The translations under genes and the position numbers were made by a program. From JAOPZW01 sp036555665 (GTDB lineage: Bacteria; Actinomycetota; Thermoleophilia; Solirubrobacterales; Solirubrobacteraceae), in contig DATBKW010000373.1 in assembly GCA_036555665.1 (NCBI GenBank), positions 3,421 through 67,420 of the forward strand: DNA of 64,000 nt, written 5' to 3'. The notes under the pieces were generated by a model, which worked only from the letters and a program-made list of their open reading frames with translations, searched no databases and was not told where the DNA came from. This document shows positions 52,280 to 60,924 of this stretch, piece after piece (the first letter of the stretch is position 1; each line of letters opens with the position of its first letter).

Positions 52280-52735
52280 ATGAGCGAACCGTCGCAAATG
52301 CTCACGATTGGCGAAGTCGCCCGCCGATCCGGCGTCAAGGCGTCGACGCTGCGCTACTACGAGTCGCTCGGCGTCCTGCCCGAGCCCGAGCGGGTGGCCG
52401 GGCAGCGCCGCTACACCGCCGAAGTGCTGCGCCGTCTGGCCGTCGTCGACGTCGTCCAGCGCGCGGGCTTCTCGCTCGAGGAGATCCGCGACCTCGTCAG
52501 CGCCGCCGACGAACCGGCCTCACGGCGGGTGCGCGCGCTGGCCGACCACAAGCTCCCGCAGATCGAGGCGCTCATCGACCGCGCGCAGGCGGTGCACCGC
52601 TGGCTGCAGGCCGCAAGCGCGTGCGAGTGCGAGACCTTCGACGCGTGCAGCCTGTTCGACGACCGCGCGCTGCGCGACGACGAGCGCCTGCCGGTCGGGC
52701 GCAGCGCGCTGCTCAGAACAGGTGGCTCTGGCTGA
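52280..52735 (+). CDS. MerR regulator with SoxR-like cysteine cluster
   Basis: The 151-residue protein has the MerR HTH (LTIGEVARRSGVKASTLRYYESLGVLPEPERVAGQRRY), a coiled-coil dimerisation helix and a C-terminal ACECETFDACSLF. The pattern C-x-C-x5-C matches the last three cysteines of SoxR's C-x2-C-x-C-x5-C [2Fe-2S] site; the first is absent. It could bind a metal or a modified cluster. It controls the divergent MerR-type promoter of the Cys-Cys protein and ferredoxin (inferred from position). ATG 52280 is close to the operator. The 3' end overlaps the convergent membrane gene by 23 bases. Confidence 0.85.
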   Translation: MSEPSQMLTIGEVARRSGVKASTLRYYESLGVLPEPERVAGQRRYTAEVLRRLAVVDVVQRAGFSLEEIRDLVSAADEPASRRVRALADHKLPQIEALIDRAQAVHRWLQAASACECETFDACSLFDDRALRDDERLPVGRSALLRTGGSG

Positions 52736-53144
52736 GCGTGATGATCACCGCGGCGAGCGTCGCGACCGCGGCGAGCGCCTCCGCGGCGACGACCCGGCGC
52801 GGCGGGGCGACAGGCGCCCGGCCGCTGACGGCGAGTGCCGCCGCAGTCAGTACGGGCGTGACGCCCGACCAGAACACGAGGACCGAGACCACGGCGACGA
52901 TCGCCAGGATGAGCGCCGTGCGGTCGAGGTTCGTCGCGCGCGGCACCACGTAGCCGAAGAGCGCCAGCGTGAGGGCCAAGCAGACGACGCCGGTGATGAT
53001 CGCCGGGCCGGTGCCGCCGTTCTCGCCGCTCTCCACGTGGTAGTTGCCCGCGAACACGATCACGAGCGCTACGACGAGCCCGATGATTCCGAGCGTGGGC
53101 GCAGCGATTCTGGGGCGCGTCAGCGCCCCCTCGAGGTTGCTCAT
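52713..53144 (-). CDS. four-helix membrane protein
   Basis: The 143-residue product has four predicted membrane helices (about 14-33, 45-65, 73-103 and 118-137) and short loops; the first loop NYHVESGENGGTG is extracellular by the positive-inside rule. No named family is recognised. It is a single gene with a 104-base upstream gap to the SDR gene. The overlap of 23 bases with the MerR gene is tail to tail. Confidence 0.6.
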   Translation of the reverse strand: MSNLEGALTRPRIAAPTLGIIGLVVALVIVFAGNYHVESGENGGTGPAIITGVVCLALTLALFGYVVPRATNLDRTALILAIVAVVSVLVFWSGVTPVLTAAALAVSGRAPVAPPRRVVAAEALAAVATLAAVIITLSQSHLF

Positions 53145-53248
53145 CCCTTCCCCTGTCTATCTGCGCTCGTCCCTTCGCGAGCGACCGGCGCACCGTAATG
53201 TCGCCGACGGTGCCCACGCAAGATTCCGCACTGACCGAAAGTTCGTAG

Positions 53249-53971
53249 TCACCCAGTGCGCCCGAGCGCCTGCAGGCCGCTGGGCAGGATCGTCAACTCG
53301 GGCACGTGGGCGCGCGGCGGCAGCGAGATCGCGAACAGACAGGCCGCCGCGACGTCGTCGGGCTGCAGCATCTGCGCGCGCTGCTCGGCGGTCGGCGGCT
53401 CGGGGCGCTGGTCGAGGATCGCCGTGTCGACCACGCCGGGCATGATCGTGGTGAAGCGCACGCCGTCCTGCTCGTCGAAGGCCGCGCCACGGGCGAGGCC
53501 CAACAGCGCGGCCTTGGTCGCCTGATAGGCCGGGCCCGAGCGGTCGGGCCAGCTGCCCGAGACGCTGCCGATCAGCACGACGTCGCCGTGCGTCGCGCGC
53601 AGCGGCTCGAGGCACGCGCGCACGAGGTTGAAAGCGCCGGTCAGGTTCACCGCGACGAGCGCGTCGAAGGCCTCGGGCGCGAGGTCGGCCAGGCGGCGGC
53701 GGGGGATGTTCGTCCCGGCGGCGGCGACCAGCGCGTGCAGCGGGCCGTCCGCGGCCACGCGCGCCACGATCCGCTCGACCGCCGCGCGATCGGTCACGTC
53801 GAGGCGGTGGGCGATGACGTCGCGCTCGCCGGCCGCGTCCTCGATGAGCTCCGCGCGGCGAGCGGCCGCGTGCACGCGCGCGCCGGCGTCGGCCAGGGCC
53901 AGCGCCGTCGCCAGGCCGATGCCGCTCGAGGCGCCGGCGACCAGCGCGGTGCGCCCGTCGAGCGCGCCCAC
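53249..53971 (-). CDS. short-chain dehydrogenase/reductase
   Basis: The 240-residue SDR has GASSGIG (dinucleotide loop), NVLxx-type AAAGTN, catalytic Ser in LIGSVSGSWPDRSG and YQATK (Y and K), all intact. The NAD(P) preference and substrate are unknown. GTG 53971 is two bases after the stop of the MDR dehydrogenase gene, so they are cotranscribed. The pair (SDR plus zinc MDR) suggests sequential oxidation of a polyol or sugar alcohol, by inference. Confidence 0.85.
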   Translation of the reverse strand: MGALDGRTALVAGASSGIGLATALALADAGARVHAAARRAELIEDAAGERDVIAHRLDVTDRAAVERIVARVAADGPLHALVAAAGTNIPRRRLADLAPEAFDALVAVNLTGAFNLVRACLEPLRATHGDVVLIGSVSGSWPDRSGPAYQATKAALLGLARGAAFDEQDGVRFTTIMPGVVDTAILDQRPEPPTAEQRAQMLQPDDVAAACLFAISLPPRAHVPELTILPSGLQALGRTG

Positions 53972-53973
53972 GG

Positions 53974-55008
53974 TCAGGTCTCGCGCCCGGCGCCGGCCAG
54001 GAACACCTTGACCTCCGCGGGCGGCGGCCCGGCGGCCAGCCGCGCGAACGCGTCCGGGCCGTCGGCCAGCGGGCGTACGGCGGCCAACTCGCCGACCGAC
54101 GCGCGCCCCTCGGCCAGCCACGACATCGCCTGCTCGAAGTCGGTCATCGTGTAGGCGTAGGAGCCCTGGATCGTCAGCTGGCCGCGGACGACGCCGTGAA
54201 AGCCGAGCGTGGTGTCGTCGGCGGCGAGGCCGATGCAGACCGCGCGGGCGCCGGGTGCCAACAGCTCGAGCGCCAGCCGCCGCGTCGCCTGCGCGCCGAC
54301 CGCGTCGAGGGTCAGGTCGGCGCCGAGGCCGTCGTCGGCCGCGCGCAGCGCCGCCCGCGCCTGATCGGCACCGGGATACGCCTCGTGCGCGCCGAGCGCG
54401 AGCGCCCGCTCGCGGCGCTCGTCCTGGGGCTCTAGCACGGCGACGTTCTCGATGCCGGACAGCAGCGCGGCCTGCAGCGTCATGAGCCCGATCGTGCCCG
54501 CGCCAAGCACCACCGCCCGGCGCACCGGCCCGCCGGCGAGGCCCAGGCGCACCGCGTGCACGCCGTTGGCCAGCGGTTCGACCAGGGCGCCCGCGCGCGC
54601 GCTCATGCCGTCGGGCAGCGCGCGCACGTTGGCGGCCGGGGCGCGCACGAGGTCGGCGAAGGCGCCGTCGTGGTGCACGCCGATCAGCGTCCGCTCCGGG
54701 CACAGGTTCTCCCGGCCGGCCCGGCACAGGCGGCAGCGCCCGCAGCCGACCAGCGGGTTGACGGCCACGCGCGCCCCGTCCCACTCGCGCGCGCCCTCGC
54801 CGGCCGCGACGACGGTGCCGGCGAACTCGTGGCCCATCACCAGCGGCGGCGTGCGGTTGCCCATGTGCCCGAGGTAGCCCTCGACCTCCGAGCCGCAGAT
54901 CCCGACCGCGCCCGGCTGGACGATCAGCTCGCCGGCGCCGGGGTCGCGCGGCTCCGGGCGCTCCTCCAGCGTCATCCGCCCAGGGCCCTGCCAGACGATC
55001 GCGCGCAT
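53974..55008 (-). CDS. zinc-binding MDR alcohol/polyol dehydrogenase
   Basis: The 344-residue protein has the catalytic-zinc residues C38 (GICGSE), GHEFAG and the structural-zinc lobe GCGRCRLCRAGRENLC, plus the Rossmann VVLGAGTIGLMTLQAAL. This is the polyol or threonine dehydrogenase type of MDR family. Length is normal. ATG 55008 follows the PRC-barrel stop by two bases; the SDR starts two bases after its end. Substrate unknown. Confidence 0.9.
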   Translation of the reverse strand: MRAIVWQGPGRMTLEERPEPRDPGAGELIVQPGAVGICGSEVEGYLGHMGNRTPPLVMGHEFAGTVVAAGEGAREWDGARVAVNPLVGCGRCRLCRAGRENLCPERTLIGVHHDGAFADLVRAPAANVRALPDGMSARAGALVEPLANGVHAVRLGLAGGPVRRAVVLGAGTIGLMTLQAALLSGIENVAVLEPQDERRERALALGAHEAYPGADQARAALRAADDGLGADLTLDAVGAQATRRLALELLAPGARAVCIGLAADDTTLGFHGVVRGQLTIQGSYAYTMTDFEQAMSWLAEGRASVGELAAVRPLADGPDAFARLAAGPPPAEVKVFLAGAGRET

Positions 55009-55010
55009 GC

Positions 55011-55379
55011 TCAGTAGTTGCCGGTCAGCCGGTCCCAGAGCCGGCGCATGGTGGCCCCGAAGCCCGACGACACGGTGTCGGCGGGGTCGACCTCCATCAC
55101 CGTGGGGTTCGGCGACGGTCGCGGCAGCGACTGCGCCTCGGCGCCCGAGACGGTCAGCGTCACCCCGCGCTGGTGGATCGCCGCGACCTGGTCGGCGTCG
55201 GCGAACGCGTCATGGCCGAGGTGGTGCGCGATGACGATGCCGTCGAAGACGTCCTCCTCCTCGTCGGCCAGCACGCGGGTGACGTGCCCGACCTCGTCGC
55301 CGTCGGCGGCGAAAACGGGTGTCCCCTCGTCAAGCGCCATGTACGAGATCGGATCGCCGAGGTCGCCGTTGGGGCTCAT
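55011..55379 (-). CDS. PRC-barrel-like protein
   Basis: The 122-residue protein has an N-terminal beta-barrel-like region (GTPVFAADGDEVGHVTRVLADEEEDVFDGIVI) with the layout of PRC-barrel domains, plus a helical C-terminus (TMRRLWDRLTGNY). PRC-barrels bind RNA, membrane or metal-linked partners and serve as adaptors; no specific role is known. It is the first gene of a minus operon with the MDR and SDR dehydrogenases, with two-base gaps. Confidence 0.7.
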   Translation of the reverse strand: MSPNGDLGDPISYMALDEGTPVFAADGDEVGHVTRVLADEEEDVFDGIVIAHHLGHDAFADADQVAAIHQRGVTLTVSGAEAQSLPRPSPNPTVMEVDPADTVSSGFGATMRRLWDRLTGNY

Positions 55380-55448
55380 GGCCGGAATCTAGCGAGCGCA
55401 CCTGCCACCGTCGCGACCGCCGCACGGCGTGCGCTCTACAGTCGGGCC

Positions 55449-56183
55449 ATGCAAGGGCAGGCTTCGAGCCCACGCATCTCGCGCTGGGGCGTCGTCGTCA
55501 CGGTTTCGGCGGTCCTGGTCCTCGGCGGCGCAGCGGCCCTGCTGATCGCCAGCGTCACCTCCAGCCACGAGCGGATGGTCTCCTTCGCCGTGCGTGGATC
55601 GCTGAACGGCGTCGCGCTCGACGTCGGCGATGGCGACGTCGTCATCGCCGGCGGCGGCCAGCGTCCCCAGCTCGAGGTCCAGCGCACCGACCGCTACGCC
55701 TTCGGCCACGATGCCGACGTGCAGCGCACGGTCTCCGGCGGCGAGCTGAGCCTGCGCGCGCGCTGCCCGTCCACGCTCCCGCAGGGATGCTCGGTCCGCT
55801 ACCGCCTCATCGTGCCCGACAACGTGCCGGTCACTGTCCGCACCTCCGGCGGGAAGGTGAGCTTCAGCCGCTACCGCGGCTCGGCGCGCGTGACGACGCG
55901 CAGCGGCGACATCGACATCGGGGCGTTCTGCGGCTTCTCGCTGGAGGCGCGCGCCGAGAGCGGCGACATCGCCGCGAGCACCGCGTGCGCGCCGCAGGAG
56001 CTGTCGCTGCGCTCGACTTCCGGATCCGTGCACGCGTCGGTGCCCGCGGGCCGCTACCGAGTCGAGGCCGAGAGCGCATCGGGCACCCATGAGGTGCGCG
56101 GCGTGGCCGCCGTCGCCGACGCCCCCTTCTCGATCCAGGCCCTCAGCAGCTCCGGCGACGTGCTCGTGGAGGGCCGCCAGTGA
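55449..56183 (+). CDS. membrane-anchored DUF4097-like adhesin-head protein
   Basis: The 244-residue product has one N-terminal membrane helix (VVVTVSAVLVLGGAAALLIASV) and a beta-helix-like exported domain with recurring short GD/SG turns (LDVGDGDVVIAGGG, TRSGDIDIGAF, AESGDIAAST, TSGSVHAS, SSSGDVLVEG). This is the DUF4097/DUF4098 pattern, often next to sensor kinases or anti-sigma factors in actinobacteria. Two cysteine pairs (RCPSTLPQGCS and FCGF/TACAP) suggest disulphides. It overlaps the kinase start by four bases (GTGA). Confidence 0.78.
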   Translation: MQGQASSPRISRWGVVVTVSAVLVLGGAAALLIASVTSSHERMVSFAVRGSLNGVALDVGDGDVVIAGGGQRPQLEVQRTDRYAFGHDADVQRTVSGGELSLRARCPSTLPQGCSVRYRLIVPDNVPVTVRTSGGKVSFSRYRGSARVTTRSGDIDIGAFCGFSLEARAESGDIAASTACAPQELSLRSTSGSVHASVPAGRYRVEAESASGTHEVRGVAAVADAPFSIQALSSSGDVLVEGRQ

Positions 56184-57706
56184 TCGCGTCCCTCGAGCTC
56201 GATCGCCGTATCGAGCGCGCCGGGCGCGCCCTGGCCTACCTGGCCATCAATGTGCCGATCGCGATCCTCGGCGCGCTGTCCGTCGTGGCGCTGGTGCTGG
56301 GGGCGGCGCTGAGCATCGCTGTCATCGGCCTTCCGCTGCTGATCGGCGCGGCGGCGGCCTGCCGCTGGCTCGTGCGCGTCGACCGCCGCGCGGCCAACCG
56401 CTTCCTCGACCTCCACATCCCGCCGATCGCGGCCGCACCGCCGCGCTCCGCCGCCGGCGGCCCGTGGCGCCGCTCGCTGGCCATCCTGTCCGACCGCGGG
56501 CTGCTGCGGATCGTCACCCTGCTGGCCACCAAGCCGTTGGTCATCGCGGTCCTCGTCGGCGTCGGGCTCGTGCCGGTCGTCCTCATGGCTGTGCTGATCC
56601 TCCTCGGCGTGCAGGGTGTCGGCAGCGTGGGCGGGGTCGACTACTTCGGGCCCTGGAGCCTCGGGGTCGGCACGGGGCTCGTGCTCCTTGCGCTCGCGCT
56701 GCCCGCGGCGGTGCTCGTCGTGGCGACCTTCGACGCCCTCCACGTCGTGCTGTCGACGATCGGCCGTTCGCTGCTCGCCCCGCGCTCGCCCGACAGCGGC
56801 CCGGTGCGCGAGATGCTGGCCGAGAGCCTGGGCGACAGCTCGGTCGCCATCGCCTATTGGCTGCCCGATCGCGAGACGTTCGTCGACGAGGCCGGCCATC
56901 CGATCGAGCTGCCGCAGCCGGGCAGCGGGCGCGCGTGGACGGCGGTCGAGCGCGACGGCCGCCGGGTGGCCGCGATCGTCCACGACGCGGCGCTGGACAC
57001 GAGCAGCGAGCTCGTGCAGGCCGCCGCCGCGGCCTCGTCGCTGGCCATCGACAACGAGCGCCTGAAGGCCGACCTGCGCGCGCGCGTGGCCGAGCTGCGC
57101 GTCTCGCGCCAGCGCATCGTCGAGGCCGCCGACGAGGCGCGCCGGCGCATCGAGCGCGACCTGCACGACGGCGCCCAGCAGCAGCTGCTCGCGGTCGCCC
57201 TCGAGCTGCGCGTCCTGCGCTCGCGCGTCAACGGCGACGACACGGTCGCGCTCGTCGACGGGCTGGCGCAGCGGCTCGACGTCGCGCTCGGCGAGCTGCG
57301 CGAGCTCGCGCGCGGGATCCACCCGGCGCTGCTGACCCAGAGCGGGCTCGGCCCCGCGATCGGGTCGCTGGTCGAGCGCTCGCCCGCTCCCGCGCAGGCC
57401 GAGGTGACCGTCGACGAGCGCCTGCCCGCGCCGATCGAATCGGCCGCCTACTTCGTCGTGGCCGAGGCGCTGACCAACGTGGCGCGCTACGCGCAGGCCG
57501 AGCGGGCGGACGTCGAGGTCCGCCGCGACGGCGACGAGCTGCTCGTCCTCGTGGCCGACGACGGCGTCGGCGGCGTCGACGTCGGCTCGGGCAGCGGTCT
57601 GCGCGGGCTCCAGGACCGCCTGGCCGCCGTCGACGGCACGCTGCGCATCGACAGCCCGCACGATGGCGGCACCCGGCTGGAGGCACGGATCCCGTGGCCC
57701 GCGTGA
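56180..57706 (+). CDS. NarL-type sensor histidine kinase with integral membrane sensor
   Basis: The 508-residue protein has a four-helix membrane 'sensor' domain (about 15-205), a GAF-like linker (about 215-300), a HisKA_3 domain with H in RIERDLHDGAQQQLL and a HATPase domain (AEALTNVARYAQ, VADDGVGGVDVGSGSGLRGLQDRL). It is the DesK/NarX family layout. No LuxR/NarL response regulator lies beside it, unlike most such kinases. It overlaps the DUF4097 gene before it and the binding-protein gene after it. Signal unknown; the exported neighbours could supply it. Confidence 0.9.
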   Translation: MIASLELDRRIERAGRALAYLAINVPIAILGALSVVALVLGAALSIAVIGLPLLIGAAAACRWLVRVDRRAANRFLDLHIPPIAAAPPRSAAGGPWRRSLAILSDRGLLRIVTLLATKPLVIAVLVGVGLVPVVLMAVLILLGVQGVGSVGGVDYFGPWSLGVGTGLVLLALALPAAVLVVATFDALHVVLSTIGRSLLAPRSPDSGPVREMLAESLGDSSVAIAYWLPDRETFVDEAGHPIELPQPGSGRAWTAVERDGRRVAAIVHDAALDTSSELVQAAAAASSLAIDNERLKADLRARVAELRVSRQRIVEAADEARRRIERDLHDGAQQQLLAVALELRVLRSRVNGDDTVALVDGLAQRLDVALGELRELARGIHPALLTQSGLGPAIGSLVERSPAPAQAEVTVDERLPAPIESAAYFVVAEALTNVARYAQAERADVEVRRDGDELLVLVADDGVGGVDVGSGSGLRGLQDRLAAVDGTLRIDSPHDGGTRLEARIPWPA

Positions 57707-58704
57707 TTCGGACCCTCGCGATCGCGCTGCTGGTCGTGGTGGCCGGGTGCGGCGGGACGACGACCGTGCACGAGCCCCCGCTGGTGGTCACGGGCGGCGA
57801 GCCGGCGGCCGGCGGCCCGGCGCGCCCGGGCGGCGGCGTGCGCATCGCAGTGGTCACGCACGGCCAGGCGTCGAGCCCGTTCTGGGCGATCGTGCGCAAC
57901 GGCGTGGAGGCGGCGGCCCGCCAGATGGACGTCGTCGTCGACTATCGAGCCCCGGACGTGTACAGCCTGGAGCGCATGGAGCGGCTGGTCGACCAGGCGG
58001 TGGCCCGCCGGCCCGACGGCCTCGTCGTCTCGCTTCCCGAGCGTGGCCTCGCGCCCGCGGTCCGTCGCGCGGTGCGCGCAGGCATCCCCGTCGTCTCGAT
58101 CAACTCCGGCAGCGACTTCTACAAGCGGCTGGGCGTGCTCGCCCACGTCGGCCAGCCCGAAGAGCGCGCGGGGTTCGGGGCCGGCCAGCGGCTCGCGGCC
58201 TCCGGTGTGCGCCACGTGCTGTGCGTCAACCAGCAGATCGGCAATCAGGGGCTCGACGCGCGCTGCCGCGGCCTGGAGCGGGCGATGCGCGCCGCCGGCG
58301 GCGGCTCGCGGGTCTTCGGGATCGACGACCAGAGCCCGTCGGCGCCGCGGAGGATCGCCGACGCGATCCGCGCAGGTGGCATCGACGGCGTGCTCGCGCT
58401 CAACGCGACCGGCGGCATGGAGGCGGTCACGGCGGTCCAGGGCCTCGACCGGCCGGACTCCGTGAAGGTCGCCACCTTCGACCTCGGGCCCGACGTGCTG
58501 CAAGCGGTCAAGGCCGGGCAGCTGCTCTTCGCGGTCGACCAGCAGGCCTACCTACAGGGCTACCTGCCCGTGGTGCTGCTCGCCGAGCGCGCGCGCTACG
58601 GCATCTTCCCGGCGCAGGGCGACGTGATCGCGACCGGGCCCAACTTCGTGACCGCGCGCAACGCGAGCAAGGCGATCGAGCTCAGCCGCCGCTCGATCCG
58701 CTGA
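57703..58704 (+). CDS. sugar-type periplasmic-binding lipoprotein
   Basis: The 333-residue protein has a lipobox (VVAGC, near residue 15) and a type I periplasmic-binding fold (VRIAVVTHGQASSPFWAIVRNGVEAAARQ, GLVVSLPERGL, IPVVSINSGSDF, VKVATFDLGPDVLQAVKAGQLLFAVDQQAYLQGYLPV), like ribose or AI-2 binders. No ABC permease or ATPase is next to it. GTG 57703 overlaps the kinase stop by four bases, so it is cotranscribed. It may act as an extracellular ligand receptor feeding the kinase, as LsrB/LuxP do elsewhere; this is inference. It overlaps the convergent lipoprotein gene by 23 bases. Confidence 0.85.
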   Translation: MIRTLAIALLVVVAGCGGTTTVHEPPLVVTGGEPAAGGPARPGGGVRIAVVTHGQASSPFWAIVRNGVEAAARQMDVVVDYRAPDVYSLERMERLVDQAVARRPDGLVVSLPERGLAPAVRRAVRAGIPVVSINSGSDFYKRLGVLAHVGQPEERAGFGAGQRLAASGVRHVLCVNQQIGNQGLDARCRGLERAMRAAGGGSRVFGIDDQSPSAPRRIADAIRAGGIDGVLALNATGGMEAVTAVQGLDRPDSVKVATFDLGPDVLQAVKAGQLLFAVDQQAYLQGYLPVVLLAERARYGIFPAQGDVIATGPNFVTARNASKAIELSRRSIR

Positions 58705-59344
58705 CCGGCGTGAGGATCCAGACGGTGAGCCGCTCCTGCGCGTAGCCGGTCTCGGCGAACGAGCGCACGACGTAGGGGCGGCCGGCGACGACGGTCGTGC
58801 CGGAGGCCGGGAGCGCCGCCGGCGGGTCGGCGAACGAGCTCTCGACATGCCCGGCATCGCCGCGCACCACGATCTGGGCTCCGGTCAGCCGGCGCACCAG
58901 CTTGACGTAGCCGGTGACGTCCTGCATCGAGGCCTCCAGGACGCCGAGGTCGCGGCCGTTTCGGGTCCGCAGCTCGAGCTGCGCGGGCGCCACCACGAAC
59001 GCGCCGCCGACGTTGGTCAGCGTCCGTCCCTCGCGCACGACGCTCAGGCGGACGACGTGCTTGCCGGGATCGAAGAGCTGGCGCAGCGCGGCGGCGCGCA
59101 GCGCGGTCCGGTTGCCTGTGCCCAACGCGGCCAGGAGCGCGCGGTCACGCGCGATGCGCTTGACCGCCGCGTGACCCACCTCGCCGCGGACCTCTTGTCG
59201 GTAGATCCGCTTGGCCACCCCCGCGAGTGTGTCGGCGCGCACCTGGCCGGTGAGATCGGGGCCGCCGCGGGCGGCCTGATTGGCGCCGCAGCTCGCGACG
59301 AGCGTGGAACCGGCGACGGCCATCACGAGCGGAATGCGCAGCAC
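58682..59344 (-). CDS. exported lipoprotein with Cache-like domain
   Basis: The 220-residue product has a signal peptide with lipobox LVASC (near residue 18). The mature part (ADTLAGVAKRIYRQE, HVVRLSVVREGRTLTNVGGAFVVAP, DLGVLEASMQDVTGYVKLVRRL) has the strand/helix order of extracellular Cache/PAS-type sensory domains common in Solirubrobacterales proteins. It lacks an output domain. GTG 59344 begins the signal. It follows the acyl-CoA ligase on the same strand after a 56-base gap; function unknown. Confidence 0.65.
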   Translation of the reverse strand: MLRIPLVMAVAGSTLVASCGANQAARGGPDLTGQVRADTLAGVAKRIYRQEVRGEVGHAAVKRIARDRALLAALGTGNRTALRAAALRQLFDPGKHVVRLSVVREGRTLTNVGGAFVVAPAQLELRTRNGRDLGVLEASMQDVTGYVKLVRRLTGAQIVVRGDAGHVESSFADPPAALPASGTTVVAGRPYVVRSFAETGYAQERLTVWILTPVSGSSGG

Positions 59345-59400
59345 GGCGGCACGATCCGCGCGCGTGCCTAACGGCGCATTCGGCGTGCGTTGGGACTGTG

Positions 59401-60903
59401 TTACGCGCCCTCGCGCAGCTTGCGCCGCAGGATCTTGCCCGAGGGCGACTTCGGGATCTCGTCGACCACCTCGAGCGCGCGCAGCTTCTTGTAGGGCGCG
59501 ACGCGCTCGGCGACGTAGGCCCGGATCTCCTCCGGCGTCGCGTCGCCGTCGAGCGCGACGAAGGCCACCGGCACCTCCCCGGCCTCCTCGTCCGGACGCC
59601 CGATCACGGCGGCCTCGGCGACGGCCGGATGCTCGACCAGCAGCGCCTCGAGCTCGGCTGGCGCCACCTGATAGCCCTTGTACTTGATGAGCTCCTTGAC
59701 GCGATCGACGAGCACGACGTAGCCGTCGTCGTCGGCGCGGCCGACGTCGCCGGTGTGCAGCCACCCCTCGGCGTCGACGGTGGCAGCGGTGGCGTCGGGA
59801 TCGTCGAGATAGCCGCGCATGACCTGCGGTCCGCGCACGCACACCTCGCCCTCCTCGCCGGGCTCGAGCTCCCTGCCGCCGGGAAGCTCGCCGATCTTGC
59901 ACTCGGTGTTGGGAACCGGCGGCCCGATCGTGCCGGGGCGGTGGCGGGCCGGGTCGGCCGGCGTGACGTGGGTCACGGGGCTGGACTCGGTCATCCCGTA
60001 GCCCTGCACGACCGGGCAGCCCACGCGCGCCGCCGCGGCCTCGGCGAGCTCGGCGCTCAGCGGCGCGGCGCCCGAGTTGACGAGCTGCAGACTCGACAGG
60101 TCGTAGCGCTCGACCAGCGGGCTCTTGGCCAGGGCCAGGACGATCGGCGGCACGAGGTGGGCCTTCGTCGCGCGGTGCTCCTGCACGAGCTTCAGGTAGC
60201 CCTCGAGGTCGAAGCGCGGCATCGTCACGACGGTGGCGCCGTTGCGCAGGACGGCGTTCATCACCACGTTGAGCCCGTAGATGTGGAAGAAGGGCAGGAC
60301 GCCGACGAGCGTGTCGTCCTCGGTCACCGCCTGCTGGGCGTTGGACTGCAGGACGTTGGCGACAAGGTTGCGGTGGCTGAGCATCACGCCCTTGGGCAGC
60401 CCGGTGGTGCCGCTGGAATAGGGCAGGGCGACGAGGTCGTCGGGGTCGATGCCGGGCGCGGGCACGGGGCCCGGCTCGCCGTAGTCGCCGATCTCGTAGA
60501 GCTCGTCCACGGCGCCGCGCGCCCGATCGAGCATCTCCGGTGCGCCGATCAGCGCGCGGGCGCCGGAGTGCTCGAGCTGGAAGGCGATCTCGTCGGTCGT
60601 GTAGGTCGGGTTGAGCGTCGTGACCACCGCGCCGAGCGCCGCCACGGCGTGAAAGGCGATCGCGTACTCGGGCGAGTTGGGCGCGCACAGCGCGACGACG
60701 TCGCCCTTGCCCACGCCGCGGGCGGCGAGCGCGCCGGCGGCGGCGCGGATGGCGTCGGCGGTCTCGGCGTGGCTATAGGCGCGCCCGCTCGGCCCGTCGA
60801 TCAGCGCGGGCTTGTCGCCGTAGCGCTCGGAGTGCTCGAGTACGAAGTCGGTCAGCGCGACCGCGGGTATGTCGATATCGGGGTACGGGCTGGTGAAGAT
60901 CAT
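59401..60903 (-). CDS. AMP-forming acyl-CoA synthetase / 4-coumarate-CoA-ligase-like
   Basis: The 500-residue adenylating enzyme has the P-loop LPYSSGTTGLPKGVMLSH, GYGMTESSPVTHV, GWLHTGDVGRADDDGYVVLVDRVKELIKYKGYQVAPAELE and the C-terminal lysine in PSGKILRRKL. It activates a carboxylic acid as acyl-adenylate then thioester. The arrangement resembles 4-coumarate:CoA ligases; fatty and aromatic acids are equally possible substrates. It is divergent from the acyl-CoA dehydrogenase gene with 21 bases between starts, a sensible pair for acid degradation. Confidence 0.9.
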   Translation of the reverse strand: MIFTSPYPDIDIPAVALTDFVLEHSERYGDKPALIDGPSGRAYSHAETADAIRAAAGALAARGVGKGDVVALCAPNSPEYAIAFHAVAALGAVVTTLNPTYTTDEIAFQLEHSGARALIGAPEMLDRARGAVDELYEIGDYGEPGPVPAPGIDPDDLVALPYSSGTTGLPKGVMLSHRNLVANVLQSNAQQAVTEDDTLVGVLPFFHIYGLNVVMNAVLRNGATVVTMPRFDLEGYLKLVQEHRATKAHLVPPIVLALAKSPLVERYDLSSLQLVNSGAAPLSAELAEAAAARVGCPVVQGYGMTESSPVTHVTPADPARHRPGTIGPPVPNTECKIGELPGGRELEPGEEGEVCVRGPQVMRGYLDDPDATAATVDAEGWLHTGDVGRADDDGYVVLVDRVKELIKYKGYQVAPAELEALLVEHPAVAEAAVIGRPDEEAGEVPVAFVALDGDATPEEIRAYVAERVAPYKKLRALEVVDEIPKSPSGKILRRKLREGA

Positions 60904-60924
60904 GTGGAAGGCTCCCTACCCGTC

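Noticed and set aside
55449..58704. Call of the histidine kinase as a complete two-component system with the nearby binding protein as its response regulator
   Set aside because: No receiver or LuxR-type HTH is encoded within this operon or next to it; the binding protein is a periplasmic fold with a lipobox.
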